From the NCBI GenBank assembly GCA_025362395.1, contig JANYGK010000053.1:1-64000 (forward strand): DNA of 64,000 bases. The letters run 5' to 3'. Shown piece after piece: positions 34,776 through 42,948 of this stretch. This DNA is from Bacteroidota bacterium. Its GTDB lineage: Bacteria > Bacteroidota > Bacteroidia > B-17B0 > Aurantibacillaceae. The position numbers and the translations under genes were made by a program. The notes under the pieces were generated by a model, which saw nothing but the letters and a program-made list of their open reading frames with translations, was not told the DNA's origin and did no database searches. How positions within the stretch are numbered: the stretch's first letter is position 1; each line of letters starts with the position of its first letter.

Positions 34776-36111
34776 CTGTTTTTAGCTTTATTAAATTTTT
34801 TATTCTGAAATATAAGGCTAAAGCTACAAAACCAAGCCCCACACTTAGCCCCAGCCATACGCCGTATACTTGGTAGTTAAAAGTAAACGCAAATAAATAG
34901 CATAAGGGTAAAGCGATTACCCAATAGCCGATAAACGCGATATAAGTGGGAAACTTATAATCTTCCAAACCCCTTAAAATACCGATGGCCGTTACCTGTG
35001 TGCCGTCAAATAACTGGAACAAAGCAGCATATAATAACAAGGTAGAAGCAATAGAAATAATCTCCTTGTCATTGGTGAAAATAGAAGGCAATACCGTGTT
35101 AAAAGAAATAAACAGGAGCGCCATAATGCCCATTGTAATAATAACCGATTTATAAGATGTTTTAATGGCAAGCCTTACATTATGCAAATCATTCATAGCA
35201 TAATATTTACCTACCCTAATGGTAGTGGCACTGCCAATGCCACTGGCAAACATATAGGTAAAGGCGGCAAGGCTTAAAGCTATACCGTGCCCGTCAATCT
35301 GTTCTTTTCCAAACACGCCCGCCATTAAGCCTGATATAGCAAAAGCGGCAACCTCAAAAGTAAACTGTAAAGCAGAGGCAAGGCCGTCTTTTAATAACTG
35401 CCAAAAATGCAACGCATTTAATTTAGCTTCTTTAAAGTAAACAGCAAAAGAGTTAACGCTTTTATGGTTAAATAAAAAAATAAGAGAGCCTGCTCCCATA
35501 AAAACCCTTGCTATAAAGGTTGCCCAGCATGATCCCATATAGCCCATTTCGGGCAGACCTGCTTTACCGTAAATTAAGCCATAATTTAAAATAACATTAA
35601 TAATGTTGCCCGCCACGCTAATATACATAGCGGCCCTGGTATTGCCAAGTCCTTCGGTATATTGTTTACATACAAAAAATAAGGAGACCGGGATAATAGA
35701 AAAAATTAGCACATCAAAAAAGGGAATAGCTAAGGTTACCACATCTGCCGGTTGCTGCATATATTCCAATACGCCCGAAAGAAAAAACAAAACAATAAAT
35801 AATAAAATGCCTAACACACTATTAATAAATAACGCGTTTTTAAATAAGGAAGCCTTTTCCTTTTCATTCTTATTTACGTGGGCATCGGTAACAGCGGGAG
35901 TTAGCACATAGCTCATGCCAATGCTGAATACTAATACAATTACAAACAGGTTATTGGATAAAATGCCTGCCGCCTGCTCCGTTTTGCCGAGCTTACCTAA
36001 AAAAATAGTATCTACCATACCTGTAATAATATGCCCGATCTGGGTTAAAATTAAAGGAATAGAAAGGCTTACGGTTTCTTTAAGGTGCAAATATTTGGCT
36101 TCATTTTTCAA
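34750..36111 (-). CDS. MATE family efflux transporter (NorM-like)
   Basis: About 453 aa from the TTG at 36111. The ORF track start at 36258 overlaps hpt and adds residues unlike the family; the conserved region begins near LKETVSLSIPLILTQIGHIITGMVDTIFLG. There are twelve hydrophobic segments in two halves. MATE proteins export cationic drugs or metabolites using Na+ or H+ gradients. It lies opposite hpt and converges with the 34179 gene. Confidence 0.8.
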   Translation of the reverse strand: MKNEAKYLHLKETVSLSIPLILTQIGHIITGMVDTIFLGKLGKTEQAAGILSNNLFVIVLVFSIGMSYVLTPAVTDAHVNKNEKEKASLFKNALFINSVLGILLFIVLFFLSGVLEYMQQPADVVTLAIPFFDVLIFSIIPVSLFFVCKQYTEGLGNTRAAMYISVAGNIINVILNYGLIYGKAGLPEMGYMGSCWATFIARVFMGAGSLIFLFNHKSVNSFAVYFKEAKLNALHFWQLLKDGLASALQFTFEVAAFAISGLMAGVFGKEQIDGHGIALSLAAFTYMFASGIGSATTIRVGKYYAMNDLHNVRLAIKTSYKSVIITMGIMALLFISFNTVLPSIFTNDKEIISIASTLLLYAALFQLFDGTQVTAIGILRGLEDYKFPTYIAFIGYWVIALPLCYLFAFTFNYQVYGVWLGLSVGLGFVALALYFRIKNLIKLKTVISLQNKG

Positions 36112-36197
36112 GGGATGCAAATGTAAAACAAATTTATTGTCCGGCTTGTATAGGTACCTTTTATTGTTTAAAATATAGGCAAAAGTTAAATTGTTAC

Positions 36198-36205
36198 TAT
36201 ATTTG
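36198..36205 (+). promoter_or_regulatory. hpt-adk promoter -7 element
   Basis: TATATTTG matches TAnnTTTG, 22 bp before the hpt ATG; no clear -33 element at the right distance. Confidence 0.45.
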
Positions 36206-36227
36206 TGCTTCAATAGTAAAATCTTTA

Positions 36228-36764
36228 ATGCAGCGCGTAATCTTAAAAGATAAAACATTTGTGCCTTACATTACTTCCGATAAAATTTTGGAAAGTGTAA
36301 AACACATGGCTCAAAAAATAAATTTGGATCTCGAAAAAGAAATGCCTTTGTTTTTAGTAATATTAAACGGGTCGTTTATGTTTGCTGCCGATCTTTTAAA
36401 AGAAGTAACCATACCCTGCGAGATTTCCTTCATTAAGCTTGCTTCATATCACGGCACAAGCAGTACGGGAACCGTTACTGAAATGATAGGACTTACCGAA
36501 GAAATTAAAGGCAGAACAGTTGTAGTGGTAGAAGATATTGTGGATACAGGTGTAACGTTAGAAAAACTTGCCATACTGTTGGCAAAAAAGGAAGTTAAAC
36601 AAATGAAAGTTGCTTCCTTTTTATTAAAGCCTGATGCCTATAAAAAAAGTATTGTAGTGGATTATGTGGGAATGGAAATCCCTAACGCGTTTGTAGTTGG
36701 TTACGGCTTAGATTATGACGGTTTGGGAAGAAACATGAAAGATATTTTTGTACTTGATAAATAA
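36228..36764 (+). CDS. hpt: Hypoxanthine phosphoribosyltransferase
   Basis: 178 aa, the normal size. VVVVEDIVDTGVTL is the PRPP-binding motif of purine phosphoribosyltransferases, LNGSFMFAADL is the flexible-loop region, and KPDAYKKSIVVDYVGMEIPNAFVVGYGLDYD is the purine-binding C-terminal part. It converts hypoxanthine (and guanine) plus PRPP to IMP/GMP in salvage. It is 33 bp upstream of adk; the pair forms a purine-nucleotide operon. Confidence 0.92.
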   Translation: MQRVILKDKTFVPYITSDKILESVKHMAQKINLDLEKEMPLFLVILNGSFMFAADLLKEVTIPCEISFIKLASYHGTSSTGTVTEMIGLTEEIKGRTVVVVEDIVDTGVTLEKLAILLAKKEVKQMKVASFLLKPDAYKKSIVVDYVGMEIPNAFVVGYGLDYDGLGRNMKDIFVLDK

Positions 36765-36797
36765 ATTAAGAACCACTAACCTATAAAAACCATCAAT

Positions 36798-38162
36798 ATG
36801 TTGAACATTGTTTTATTTGGCCCACCGGGCGCGGGGAAAGGGACACAGTCTCAAAAGCTAATCGATAAATACGGGTTGGTACATTTATCTACCGGCGATT
36901 TGTTACGAAGCGAAATTGCCAACGGTACCGCCTTGGGAATGGAAGCAAAACAAATTATGGATCGCGGCGATTTAGTAAGCGACGATATTGTTATTGGGAT
37001 GATAGAAGCAAGACTGGATGCTAACCAAAACGCTAAGGGATTTATTTTTGACGGATTTCCGCGTACACAGGCGCAAGCTGTCGCATTGGACGATCTGCTT
37101 CAGAAAAAAGGGACTGCGATAAGCGCTATGCTAGCTTTAGAAGTTGATAAAGATGAATTGGTAAAACGTTTATTGCTTCGAGGTAAAGAAACCGGAAGAC
37201 CTGATGACAGTGATGAAACCATTATCACTAATAGGGTAAATGAGTATAACAATAAAACCTTACCCTTAAAAACATATTATTCCGAGCAATCAAAATTCCA
37301 TTCCATTAAAGGAATAGGCTCTATACAATCAATATTTAATGACCTTATAGAAAGAATTATATTTGTAAACGCTGAAATTGAATTAACTATGTTAGAAAAC
37401 GATATTGAACATTTAGACTTAACTGTAAACGATTTTGAAGAAGCAACAGAAATTTCTCCTGAGCTTCAAAAAGATATGGATGAAGTAAGAAAAGAAGAAA
37501 GTAAAAAAGAGGAAAAGAAAGAAGGAGAGGATGCCGAAAAACCAAAAGGGATCATTGCCGCTATTAAAGAAAAAGTAAGCCATTTTTTACATCTTGATAA
37601 CAACCAACAGGGATCAGATAAAAAAACCCCTGCTAAGAAGACGGTAAAAAAAGCAAGTCCAAAAAAGCTTGCCCCGGTTAAAAAAGCGACGGCTAAGCCT
37701 GTAGCTGCAGTGGCAGCAAAGGCTAAGAAAGCGGTTAAAAAAGTAGCAACAAAATCGGTTAAAGCGACTGCCCCCGTTAAAAAGGCGTTAAAGAAAGCAG
37801 TTAAAAAAATAGCGGCCAAAAAAGCAATCGTTAAAAGGGCAATAGCTAAAAAACCCGTTAAAAAAGCAATTGCTAAAGCGGCCAAAAAAGCTACACCCAA
37901 AAAAGTAATTAAAAAAATAACTCAGGCGGTAAAAAAGGCAGCCCCTAAAAAATTACTTAAAAAGGTAGTCAAAAAAGTCGCTCCAAAAAAAGCAGTTAAA
38001 AAAACTAGTACAGCTAAAGCTCCAATTAAAAAAGCTGCAAAAAAAGTGGTTAAAGCAGTTAAAAAAGCAGCCCAAAAAAAAGCAATTAAAAAAGTAACAA
38101 CGCCTGTAAAAAAAGCCGTGAAAAAAATTGCCCCGAAAAAAGCAGCTAAAAAAAAGAAATAA
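36798..38162 (+). CDS. adk: Adenylate kinase with histone-H1-like Lys/Ala-rich C-terminal extension
   Basis: 454 aa; ordinary bacterial Adk is 190-215. Residues 1-190 are a complete short-LID adenylate kinase: GPPGAGKGTQ (P-loop), DGFPRTQAQA, and RGKETGRPDDSDETI (short lid without zinc cysteines). Residues about 191-255 are an acidic linker (EESKKEEKKEGEDAE) with a short amphipathic stretch (IKEKVSHFLHL). Residues about 270-454 consist almost only of Lys, Ala, Pro, Val and Thr in KKAVKKA/PKK repeats, like histone H1 tails and bacterial Hc1/AlgP-type proteins. The tail is in frame with no stop and could bind DNA, RNA or ribosomes. A 12-bp inverted repeat follows. Confidence 0.9.
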   Translation: MLNIVLFGPPGAGKGTQSQKLIDKYGLVHLSTGDLLRSEIANGTALGMEAKQIMDRGDLVSDDIVIGMIEARLDANQNAKGFIFDGFPRTQAQAVALDDLLQKKGTAISAMLALEVDKDELVKRLLLRGKETGRPDDSDETIITNRVNEYNNKTLPLKTYYSEQSKFHSIKGIGSIQSIFNDLIERIIFVNAEIELTMLENDIEHLDLTVNDFEEATEISPELQKDMDEVRKEESKKEEKKEGEDAEKPKGIIAAIKEKVSHFLHLDNNQQGSDKKTPAKKTVKKASPKKLAPVKKATAKPVAAVAAKAKKAVKKVATKSVKATAPVKKALKKAVKKIAAKKAIVKRAIAKKPVKKAIAKAAKKATPKKVIKKITQAVKKAAPKKLLKKVVKKVAPKKAVKKTSTAKAPIKKAAKKVVKAVKKAAQKKAIKKVTTPVKKAVKKIAPKKAAKKKK

Positions 38163-38175
38163 TGTATTGACTCAG

Positions 38176-38226
38176 GATAAAGATTTAAGATAGAAGGATT
38201 CAGTCTTTTGTCTTAAATCTTTTATC
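38176..38226. repeat. AT-rich inverted repeat between adk and obgE
   Basis: AAAGATTTAAGA (38179-38190) and TCTTAAATCTTT (38211-38222) are perfect 12-bp arms, extendable to GATAAAGATTTAAGA with one bulge; the loop is 20 nt. It could act as a weak terminator or be an extragenic repeat. It ends 16 bp before the obgE GTG. Confidence 0.5.
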
Positions 38227-38241
38227 TTTTATTTAAAAAAG

Positions 38242-39246
38242 GTGGACTCTAATTTTGTTGATTACGTAAAAATTTGTTGCAGGAGCGGTAAAGGCGGAGC
38301 AGGATCTACGCATTTACATCGTGATATATTAACTGCTTACGGCGGACCCGACGGCGGCGACGGCGGTAGAGGAGGGCATATTATTTTGCGCGGTAATAAA
38401 CAATTCTGGACACTTATTCACTTAAAATACAGGAAACATATTATTGCTGAACCGGGTGGTGGCGGAGGTTCTTCGCACAAGTCGGGTAAAGAAGGAGAGG
38501 ATCAGATTTTAGATGTGCCGCTTGGAACCATAGCCAGAGACGCGGAAACAGACGAATTTATATGCGAAATTACGGAAGAAGGGCAAGAGGTTATTCTATT
38601 GCCGGGCGGAAGAGGCGGTTTAGGAAATGCACACTTTAAATCGCCAACCAATCAAACCCCCCGTTACTCACAGCCCGGGGAAGAGGGCAAAACAGAATGG
38701 AAAGTTCTTGAATTAAAAGTATTGGCTGATGTTGGGTTGGTTGGTTTACCTAATGCGGGCAAGTCAACTTTATTATCTGTTATATCTGCAGCTAAACCCG
38801 AAATTGCTAATTATGCTTTTACAACGCTTACACCTAATTTAGGAATTGTGCCTTATAGGGATTATAAAAGTTTTGTAGTGGCCGACATTCCCGGAATTAT
38901 TGAAGGGGCAAGCGACGGAAAAGGCCTTGGTACAAGGTTTCTGAGGCATATTGAAAGAAACTCCAGTTTATTGTTTATGGTAAGTTGCCAAAGCAGTAAT
39001 ATTTATGAAGAGTATAAAATATTATTGAACGAACTAAAACAATATAATCCTGAATTGCTCGATAAGCAACGGTTACTGGCTATTTCGCAGTGCGATACCA
39101 TTGACGAAGAATTAATTGAGGAGCTCGATAAGGACCTTAAAAAAAGAATGAAAGGCAAATTTAAAATACCTTATATCTTTATATCCTCTCAGTCGGGCTA
39201 TAACATTCCACAGCTTAAAGATATGCTGTGGCAGCAATTAAATTAA
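38242..39246 (+). CDS. obgE: GTPase ObgE/CgtA
   Basis: 334 aa from a GTG start; the family N-terminus NFVDYVKI begins at residue 4, which supports it. The glycine-rich Obg fold (1-158) has GGDGGRGG and [11 protein letters not shown]; the GTPase domain (about 160-330) has GLPNAGKST (G1), DIPG (G3) and a G4 motif reading SQCD where NKxD or SKxD is usual. No OCT domain. Obg binds the large ribosomal subunit and couples ribosome assembly to the GTP/ppGpp state. It follows adk by 79 bp. Confidence 0.92.
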   Translation: MDSNFVDYVKICCRSGKGGAGSTHLHRDILTAYGGPDGGDGGRGGHIILRGNKQFWTLIHLKYRKHIIAEPGGGGGSSHKSGKEGEDQILDVPLGTIARDAETDEFICEITEEGQEVILLPGGRGGLGNAHFKSPTNQTPRYSQPGEEGKTEWKVLELKVLADVGLVGLPNAGKSTLLSVISAAKPEIANYAFTTLTPNLGIVPYRDYKSFVVADIPGIIEGASDGKGLGTRFLRHIERNSSLLFMVSCQSSNIYEEYKILLNELKQYNPELLDKQRLLAISQCDTIDEELIEELDKDLKKRMKGKFKIPYIFISSQSGYNIPQLKDMLWQQLN

Positions 39247-39334
39247 CAACTAATTGAAGTTCGCTATTTTATTTAATCAATCCTTTTAGACCAAGTATAG
39301 GTGGTAGAAATTAAATTACCTGTATTTTTATAGC

Positions 39335-39901
39335 ATGTTTATTTGGCTGTTTAAATTAGGAGGGTGGAAGATTACACATTACCTGCCCGAACACATTAAA
39401 AAATGCGTCATAATAGCCGCCCCTCATACCGGTAATTGGGATTTTATGTATGGTATGGGCGCTATAAAGGCTATGAAGCTTAAAATGCGGTTTACCATTA
39501 AAAAAGAATGGATCAAATTTCCTTTTAAAACATTAATGTACAGGCTTGGTGCTCTGCCCATAGACAGAACGCAAAATGCCGACGGTACAAAAAAAGGTAC
39601 CGTAGAGGCTATTGCTGAATTATTTGAAAAACATAACGAAATCCTTTTGCTGATTACTCCCGAAGGAACCCGTTCGAAGGTAGAAAAGTGGAAGACCGGT
39701 TTTTATTATGTTGCCCTAAAAGCTAAGGTACCGTTGGCTCTTGGCTTTATGGATTATGCGAAGCATGAATGTGGTATCGATAAAATAATATACCCTACCG
39801 GTGACTTTTATAGGGATATGAAAGAGATCATGGATTTTTATTCTACAAAAACGGGAAAAAACCCGCAAAATTTCTCTATAGATACTTCCATCAGCGTTTA
39901 G
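39335..39901 (+). CDS. PlsC-like acyltransferase
   Basis: 188 aa. HTGNWD is the HX4D catalytic motif of glycerolipid acyltransferases, IDRT and PEGTRS the phosphate/glycerol-binding motifs. It is short and lacks an obvious transmembrane helix, unlike typical PlsC (about 240 aa). It probably acylates a lysophospholipid or another lipid alcohol at the membrane. It stands 88 bp after obgE. Confidence 0.75.
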   Translation: MFIWLFKLGGWKITHYLPEHIKKCVIIAAPHTGNWDFMYGMGAIKAMKLKMRFTIKKEWIKFPFKTLMYRLGALPIDRTQNADGTKKGTVEAIAELFEKHNEILLLITPEGTRSKVEKWKTGFYYVALKAKVPLALGFMDYAKHECGIDKIIYPTGDFYRDMKEIMDFYSTKTGKNPQNFSIDTSISV

Positions 39902-39931
39902 TTAGTTTTAGGAACGTATTTATATAAAGTG

Positions 39932-39939
39932 TACTTTTG
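39932..39939 (+). promoter_or_regulatory. Promoter -7 element of the putative copper-related genes
   Basis: TACTTTTG matches TAnnTTTG, 20 bp before the TTG start at 39960. The -33 region is not convincing. Confidence 0.45.
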
Positions 39940-39959
39940 CCTTCGGTTAAGTCTTTTTT

Positions 39960-40340
39960 TTGAAAAAATGGTTTCAAATATTTTTTTCTATACTTTTGTT
40001 GTTAAGCTTAAGCTGGCAATGCAGCGCAAAAAGTATTATTTACTTTAACTTTAAATACCGCCAAAATGAGCTGGCAAAAACCCTTTGCGAAAACAAAACT
40101 AAGCCCGGCAGCTGCTGTAAAGCAAAATGTTATTTAGCTAAAGAAATTAAAAAAGAAGAAAAAAGACAATCCGATCTTCCGGCTTCTATTAAAGATAAAA
40201 ACGAAAAGGCAGAACTGTTTTCAGGTTTTTTGTCTTTCTCTTATTTAGAAAATCCGGTTGTTGTAAGCGCTGCATTTAACTATTCGCAAACTCTGCCAAA
40301 TTTTCAATTGGGCTCTGTCTTTCACCCGCCAACAGTTTAA
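39960..40340 (+). CDS. Small secreted Cys-rich protein (CxxKCYL family)
   Basis: 126 aa from a TTG start (LKKW), chosen because it gives a complete signal peptide ending near QCSAKS. The mature N-terminus has LCENKTKPGSCCKAKCYLAKEI. I recognise the KxxxCxxKCYLxK motif from small Bacteroidota proteins found next to metal-handling genes. The cysteines could bind copper. The rest is charged then beta-like. The next gene encodes an MbnP-like lipoprotein. Confidence 0.55.
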   Translation: MKKWFQIFFSILLLLSLSWQCSAKSIIYFNFKYRQNELAKTLCENKTKPGSCCKAKCYLAKEIKKEEKRQSDLPASIKDKNEKAELFSGFLSFSYLENPVVVSAAFNYSQTLPNFQLGSVFHPPTV

Positions 40341-40605
40341 CGGTTTTATGTATATGTAGGTTATTGTGTTCATACAATAGCTTGGCTTACTATTTTAATA
40401 AAATACATTAAACTTAAACAGCTGAAAATAATAATCTTTATTTTTTTGCCTTTAACTGTATATATGCTGAACGAATACTGTTTAATCAGAAAATACATAA
40501 AGGCTATTGAAAGAGCCGATTAAAAGCAATAACACCATTCTTTAATTATATGCCTCCTTTTTAAAAGGGATGATACAATATGTAAAAAACTTAAACTATA
40601 TTAAA

Positions 40606-41400
40606 ATGAAATCAATGTATAAAATAAGCGCACTGCTGTTACTCATAACAGTAATGCCGAATTGTAAAAAAGAAACAAAAGTACCTGCACCGGAGCCTAT
40701 ACCAACTGTTTCAACTACGGCAGCGGGAAGCATGAAAATAGAATTTGAAGCAACAGTGGGCGACTCCGATTTAGTGTTTTCAACAGCAACCTACACAAAT
40801 TTTGCAGGCAATACATTTAAAATAACCCTGTTTAAATATTACATCAGTAATATTAAAATCACCATAAGTGATAATACTGTGTGGGCGGAACCGAACAGTT
40901 ATCATTTAGTGGATCATTCCGAGGCTTCTACCACTATAATCAAAATGCAAGGGGTTCCTTATGCCGAGTATAAAGCCATTGAATTTATGATTGGTGTAGA
41001 TAGTGTAAGCAATGTTTCGGGCGCACAAAACGGCGATCTTGATCCCGTTAAAGGAATGTTTTGGAGCTGGAACAGTGGTTATATTATGGCAAAAATGGAA
41101 GGTACCTCTGCTCAGTCTTCAGCAACGGATCATAAGCTTACAATCCATGTAGGGGGCTTTAGCGGCCCTAATTCAGTACTTAAAGTTATTTCTCTTTCCT
41201 TTAACGGAGGTGTTGCAAAAGTAACAAGCTCAGGTACACCTGCGATCCGGCTAAAAAGTAATATCATGCAATGGTTTCAAGCACCAAATGTTATTGATTT
41301 TAATATATTGAATACAGTACACATGCCGGGAACAGATGCTAAAAAAGTATCTGATAATTACGCAGATATGTTCAGTATAGCATACATCCATAACAACTAA
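40606..41400 (+). CDS. MbnP-like lipoprotein
   Basis: 264 aa from the ATG at 40606. The lipoprotein signal has PNC as lipobox (about residue 20). The mature domain, with IEFEATVGDSDLVFS near the start, KITLFKYYISNI, and YHLVDHSEA further on, matches what I know of the MbnP-like domain, first named beside methanobactin (copper chelator) genes and paired with MauG-like MbnH. No MbnH-type peroxidase is seen here. It likely works at the outer membrane in copper binding or import. The 265-bp gap before it has no gene. Confidence 0.7.
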   Translation: MKSMYKISALLLLITVMPNCKKETKVPAPEPIPTVSTTAAGSMKIEFEATVGDSDLVFSTATYTNFAGNTFKITLFKYYISNIKITISDNTVWAEPNSYHLVDHSEASTTIIKMQGVPYAEYKAIEFMIGVDSVSNVSGAQNGDLDPVKGMFWSWNSGYIMAKMEGTSAQSSATDHKLTIHVGGFSGPNSVLKVISLSFNGGVAKVTSSGTPAIRLKSNIMQWFQAPNVIDFNILNTVHMPGTDAKKVSDNYADMFSIAYIHNN

Positions 41401-41405
41401 GCTGT

Positions 41406-42392
41406 ATGATAAAAATTAAATGGATTGCTCTGTGTATTTTTTTAAGTACTTTATATTCTTCTTTAGGATGTGATATTTGCGGGAATTTTATAGGGGTTAC
41501 GCCTTACAACAACCGAAACAGTATTTCTTTTTTGCACAGGTACAGGATCTTTAACGGCTACAGAGATTACGGTGAAAGAAGCAACTTTTTCCCTGCGGCG
41601 GCTTACAGGACAAATCATACAGAGCATATGGTGGATACGGCCTCTACTATTTTAAATAAACATTCGAGTAAAGATTTTGAATCGTATAAAGTATTTGAAT
41701 TAAGAATGAAATACTTTGTGCATAAACGAATAGAACTCAATGTTTTTTTGCCGGTGTTGGATAATAAAACCAAAACCAACGAAGTGTATTCGCATCATAC
41801 GGGTTTTGGTGATATGTCGTTTAATGCCGGCTTCCATGTAATCTTACCAAAAGAATATTGTAAATTAAAACAGAAACTGGTTTTTGGCGCAGGCGTAAAA
41901 TTGCCAACCGGTAATTTTTATGCACATGACCGGTACAGTAACCGCTTACCCTTTGAAATGCAGCCGGGGACGGGCAGTTTAGACGAGTTCGTGTATTTTA
42001 ATTATATTTTAATGTATGAAAAATTGGGAGTGAATATAAACGGTAATTATAAAATGAACGGCCAAAATAGTTATAAGGAAAAAGTAAATAACAGCACTAC
42101 CGGGTTTGTTTCTATATTTTACAAACTGAAATACAGATCAGTGATGTTTTACCCTTCCGCGCAATTTTATTATGAATTTACTAAAGGGTTGCAGGTAAAG
42201 CATGTGTTGCAGCCGGTAATGGCTGTAAATGCTTTAATGATAGGGCCCGCGTTAGATGTATACTATAAAGCCTTCTCTTTAAATACCTCTTGGCAGTTTA
42301 CCGTAGCAGAAAAAATAGTACCCGACAAATTAAAAAGTGCGGGACGCTTAAGTGTTGCCTTGAATTATAATTTCGGCGGTAAAAAGAAATGA
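41406..42392 (+). CDS. Outer-membrane barrel protein with N-terminal CDICG motif
   Basis: 328 aa with a signal peptide; immediately after it comes CDICGNFIGVTPYNNRNSIS, a motif I recognise from Bacteroidota barrel proteins encoded next to MbnP-like genes. The rest is a series of amphipathic strands ending in VALNYNFGG. The two Cys may bind a metal at the periplasmic or surface side. It starts 5 bp after the MbnP-like gene, so the two are coupled. Confidence 0.6.
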   Translation: MIKIKWIALCIFLSTLYSSLGCDICGNFIGVTPYNNRNSISFLHRYRIFNGYRDYGERSNFFPAAAYRTNHTEHMVDTASTILNKHSSKDFESYKVFELRMKYFVHKRIELNVFLPVLDNKTKTNEVYSHHTGFGDMSFNAGFHVILPKEYCKLKQKLVFGAGVKLPTGNFYAHDRYSNRLPFEMQPGTGSLDEFVYFNYILMYEKLGVNINGNYKMNGQNSYKEKVNNSTTGFVSIFYKLKYRSVMFYPSAQFYYEFTKGLQVKHVLQPVMAVNALMIGPALDVYYKAFSLNTSWQFTVAEKIVPDKLKSAGRLSVALNYNFGGKKK

Positions 42393-42410
42393 AATTCTTT
42401 TCCTAAACTA

Positions 42411-42441
42411 AAAATCCCAGTTTTGCAAGCGGGGATTTTTT
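42411..42441. terminator. Bidirectional terminator
   Basis: AAAATCCCAGTTT..AAGCGGGGATTTTTT: an 8-bp stem (AAATCCC/GGGATTT) flanked by A-run and T-run. It lies between converging genes (42392 + and 42463 -), so it can serve both. Confidence 0.75.
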
Positions 42442-42462
42442 ATGTCGATTTAAAATAGTTAT

Positions 42463-42948
42463 TTATTTTACTTTCTCTATCACCATTCCAAAATCCATGA
42501 TCAGGGGTAATGGATTGCTTCGCATACCTTGCTCAAACGTAAAATTATATTTCCCTTTTTGAGGAAATACTACATTTTGTTTCAATGGTATTTTATTATC
42601 CCAAAGATCGCCTGCGCCATCGCCCTGCCATTCTCCCTTTTTGTTGGCTAACGCGCACTCTAGTGTATCAACCGATTTTTTTCCGTCAGGATAAGTAGTC
42701 GTTAAAAACACAAATAAATTGCTGTAAGGATAGGCATCCGCGTGTCTTACAGTTAAAAATACGTTATGATAAGCGCTGTTGTTATCGATAGTTACATCGT
42801 ACGATAATTTATTTTCGGTTCTCCAGCCTTCTTCCGGTATTTTTTTATACTCACTGAACACTACATTTTTATTGCAGGAAAAAAATAAACTGCTTAGCAG
42901 TATGCAAACCGTTAGTTTAAAAAAGCTATGCTTTATCGCCGCCATCAT
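42463..42948 (-). CDS. gldH: Gliding motility lipoprotein GldH
   Basis: 161 aa. Lipoprotein signal with FFSC lipobox (about residue 25); the mature domain begins FSEYKKIPEEGW and contains VRHADAYPYSNLFVFL and a GDGAGDLWD segment, both typical of GldH. GldH is required for gliding motility and for stable T9SS function in flavobacteria. It overlaps the end of ricT by 23 bp, the gene order known from other Bacteroidota. Confidence 0.88.
   Translation of the reverse strand: MMAAIKHSFFKLTVCILLSSLFFSCNKNVVFSEYKKIPEEGWRTENKLSYDVTIDNNSAYHNVFLTVRHADAYPYSNLFVFLTTTYPDGKKSVDTLECALANKKGEWQGDGAGDLWDNKIPLKQNVVFPQKGKYNFTFEQGMRSNPLPLIMDFGMVIEKVK

Noticed and set aside
37466-37900. 144-aa hydrophobic ORF antisense to the adk tail
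   Set aside because: It is the complement of Lys/Ala-rich codons (AAA to TTT), which automatically yields Phe/Leu/Ala runs.
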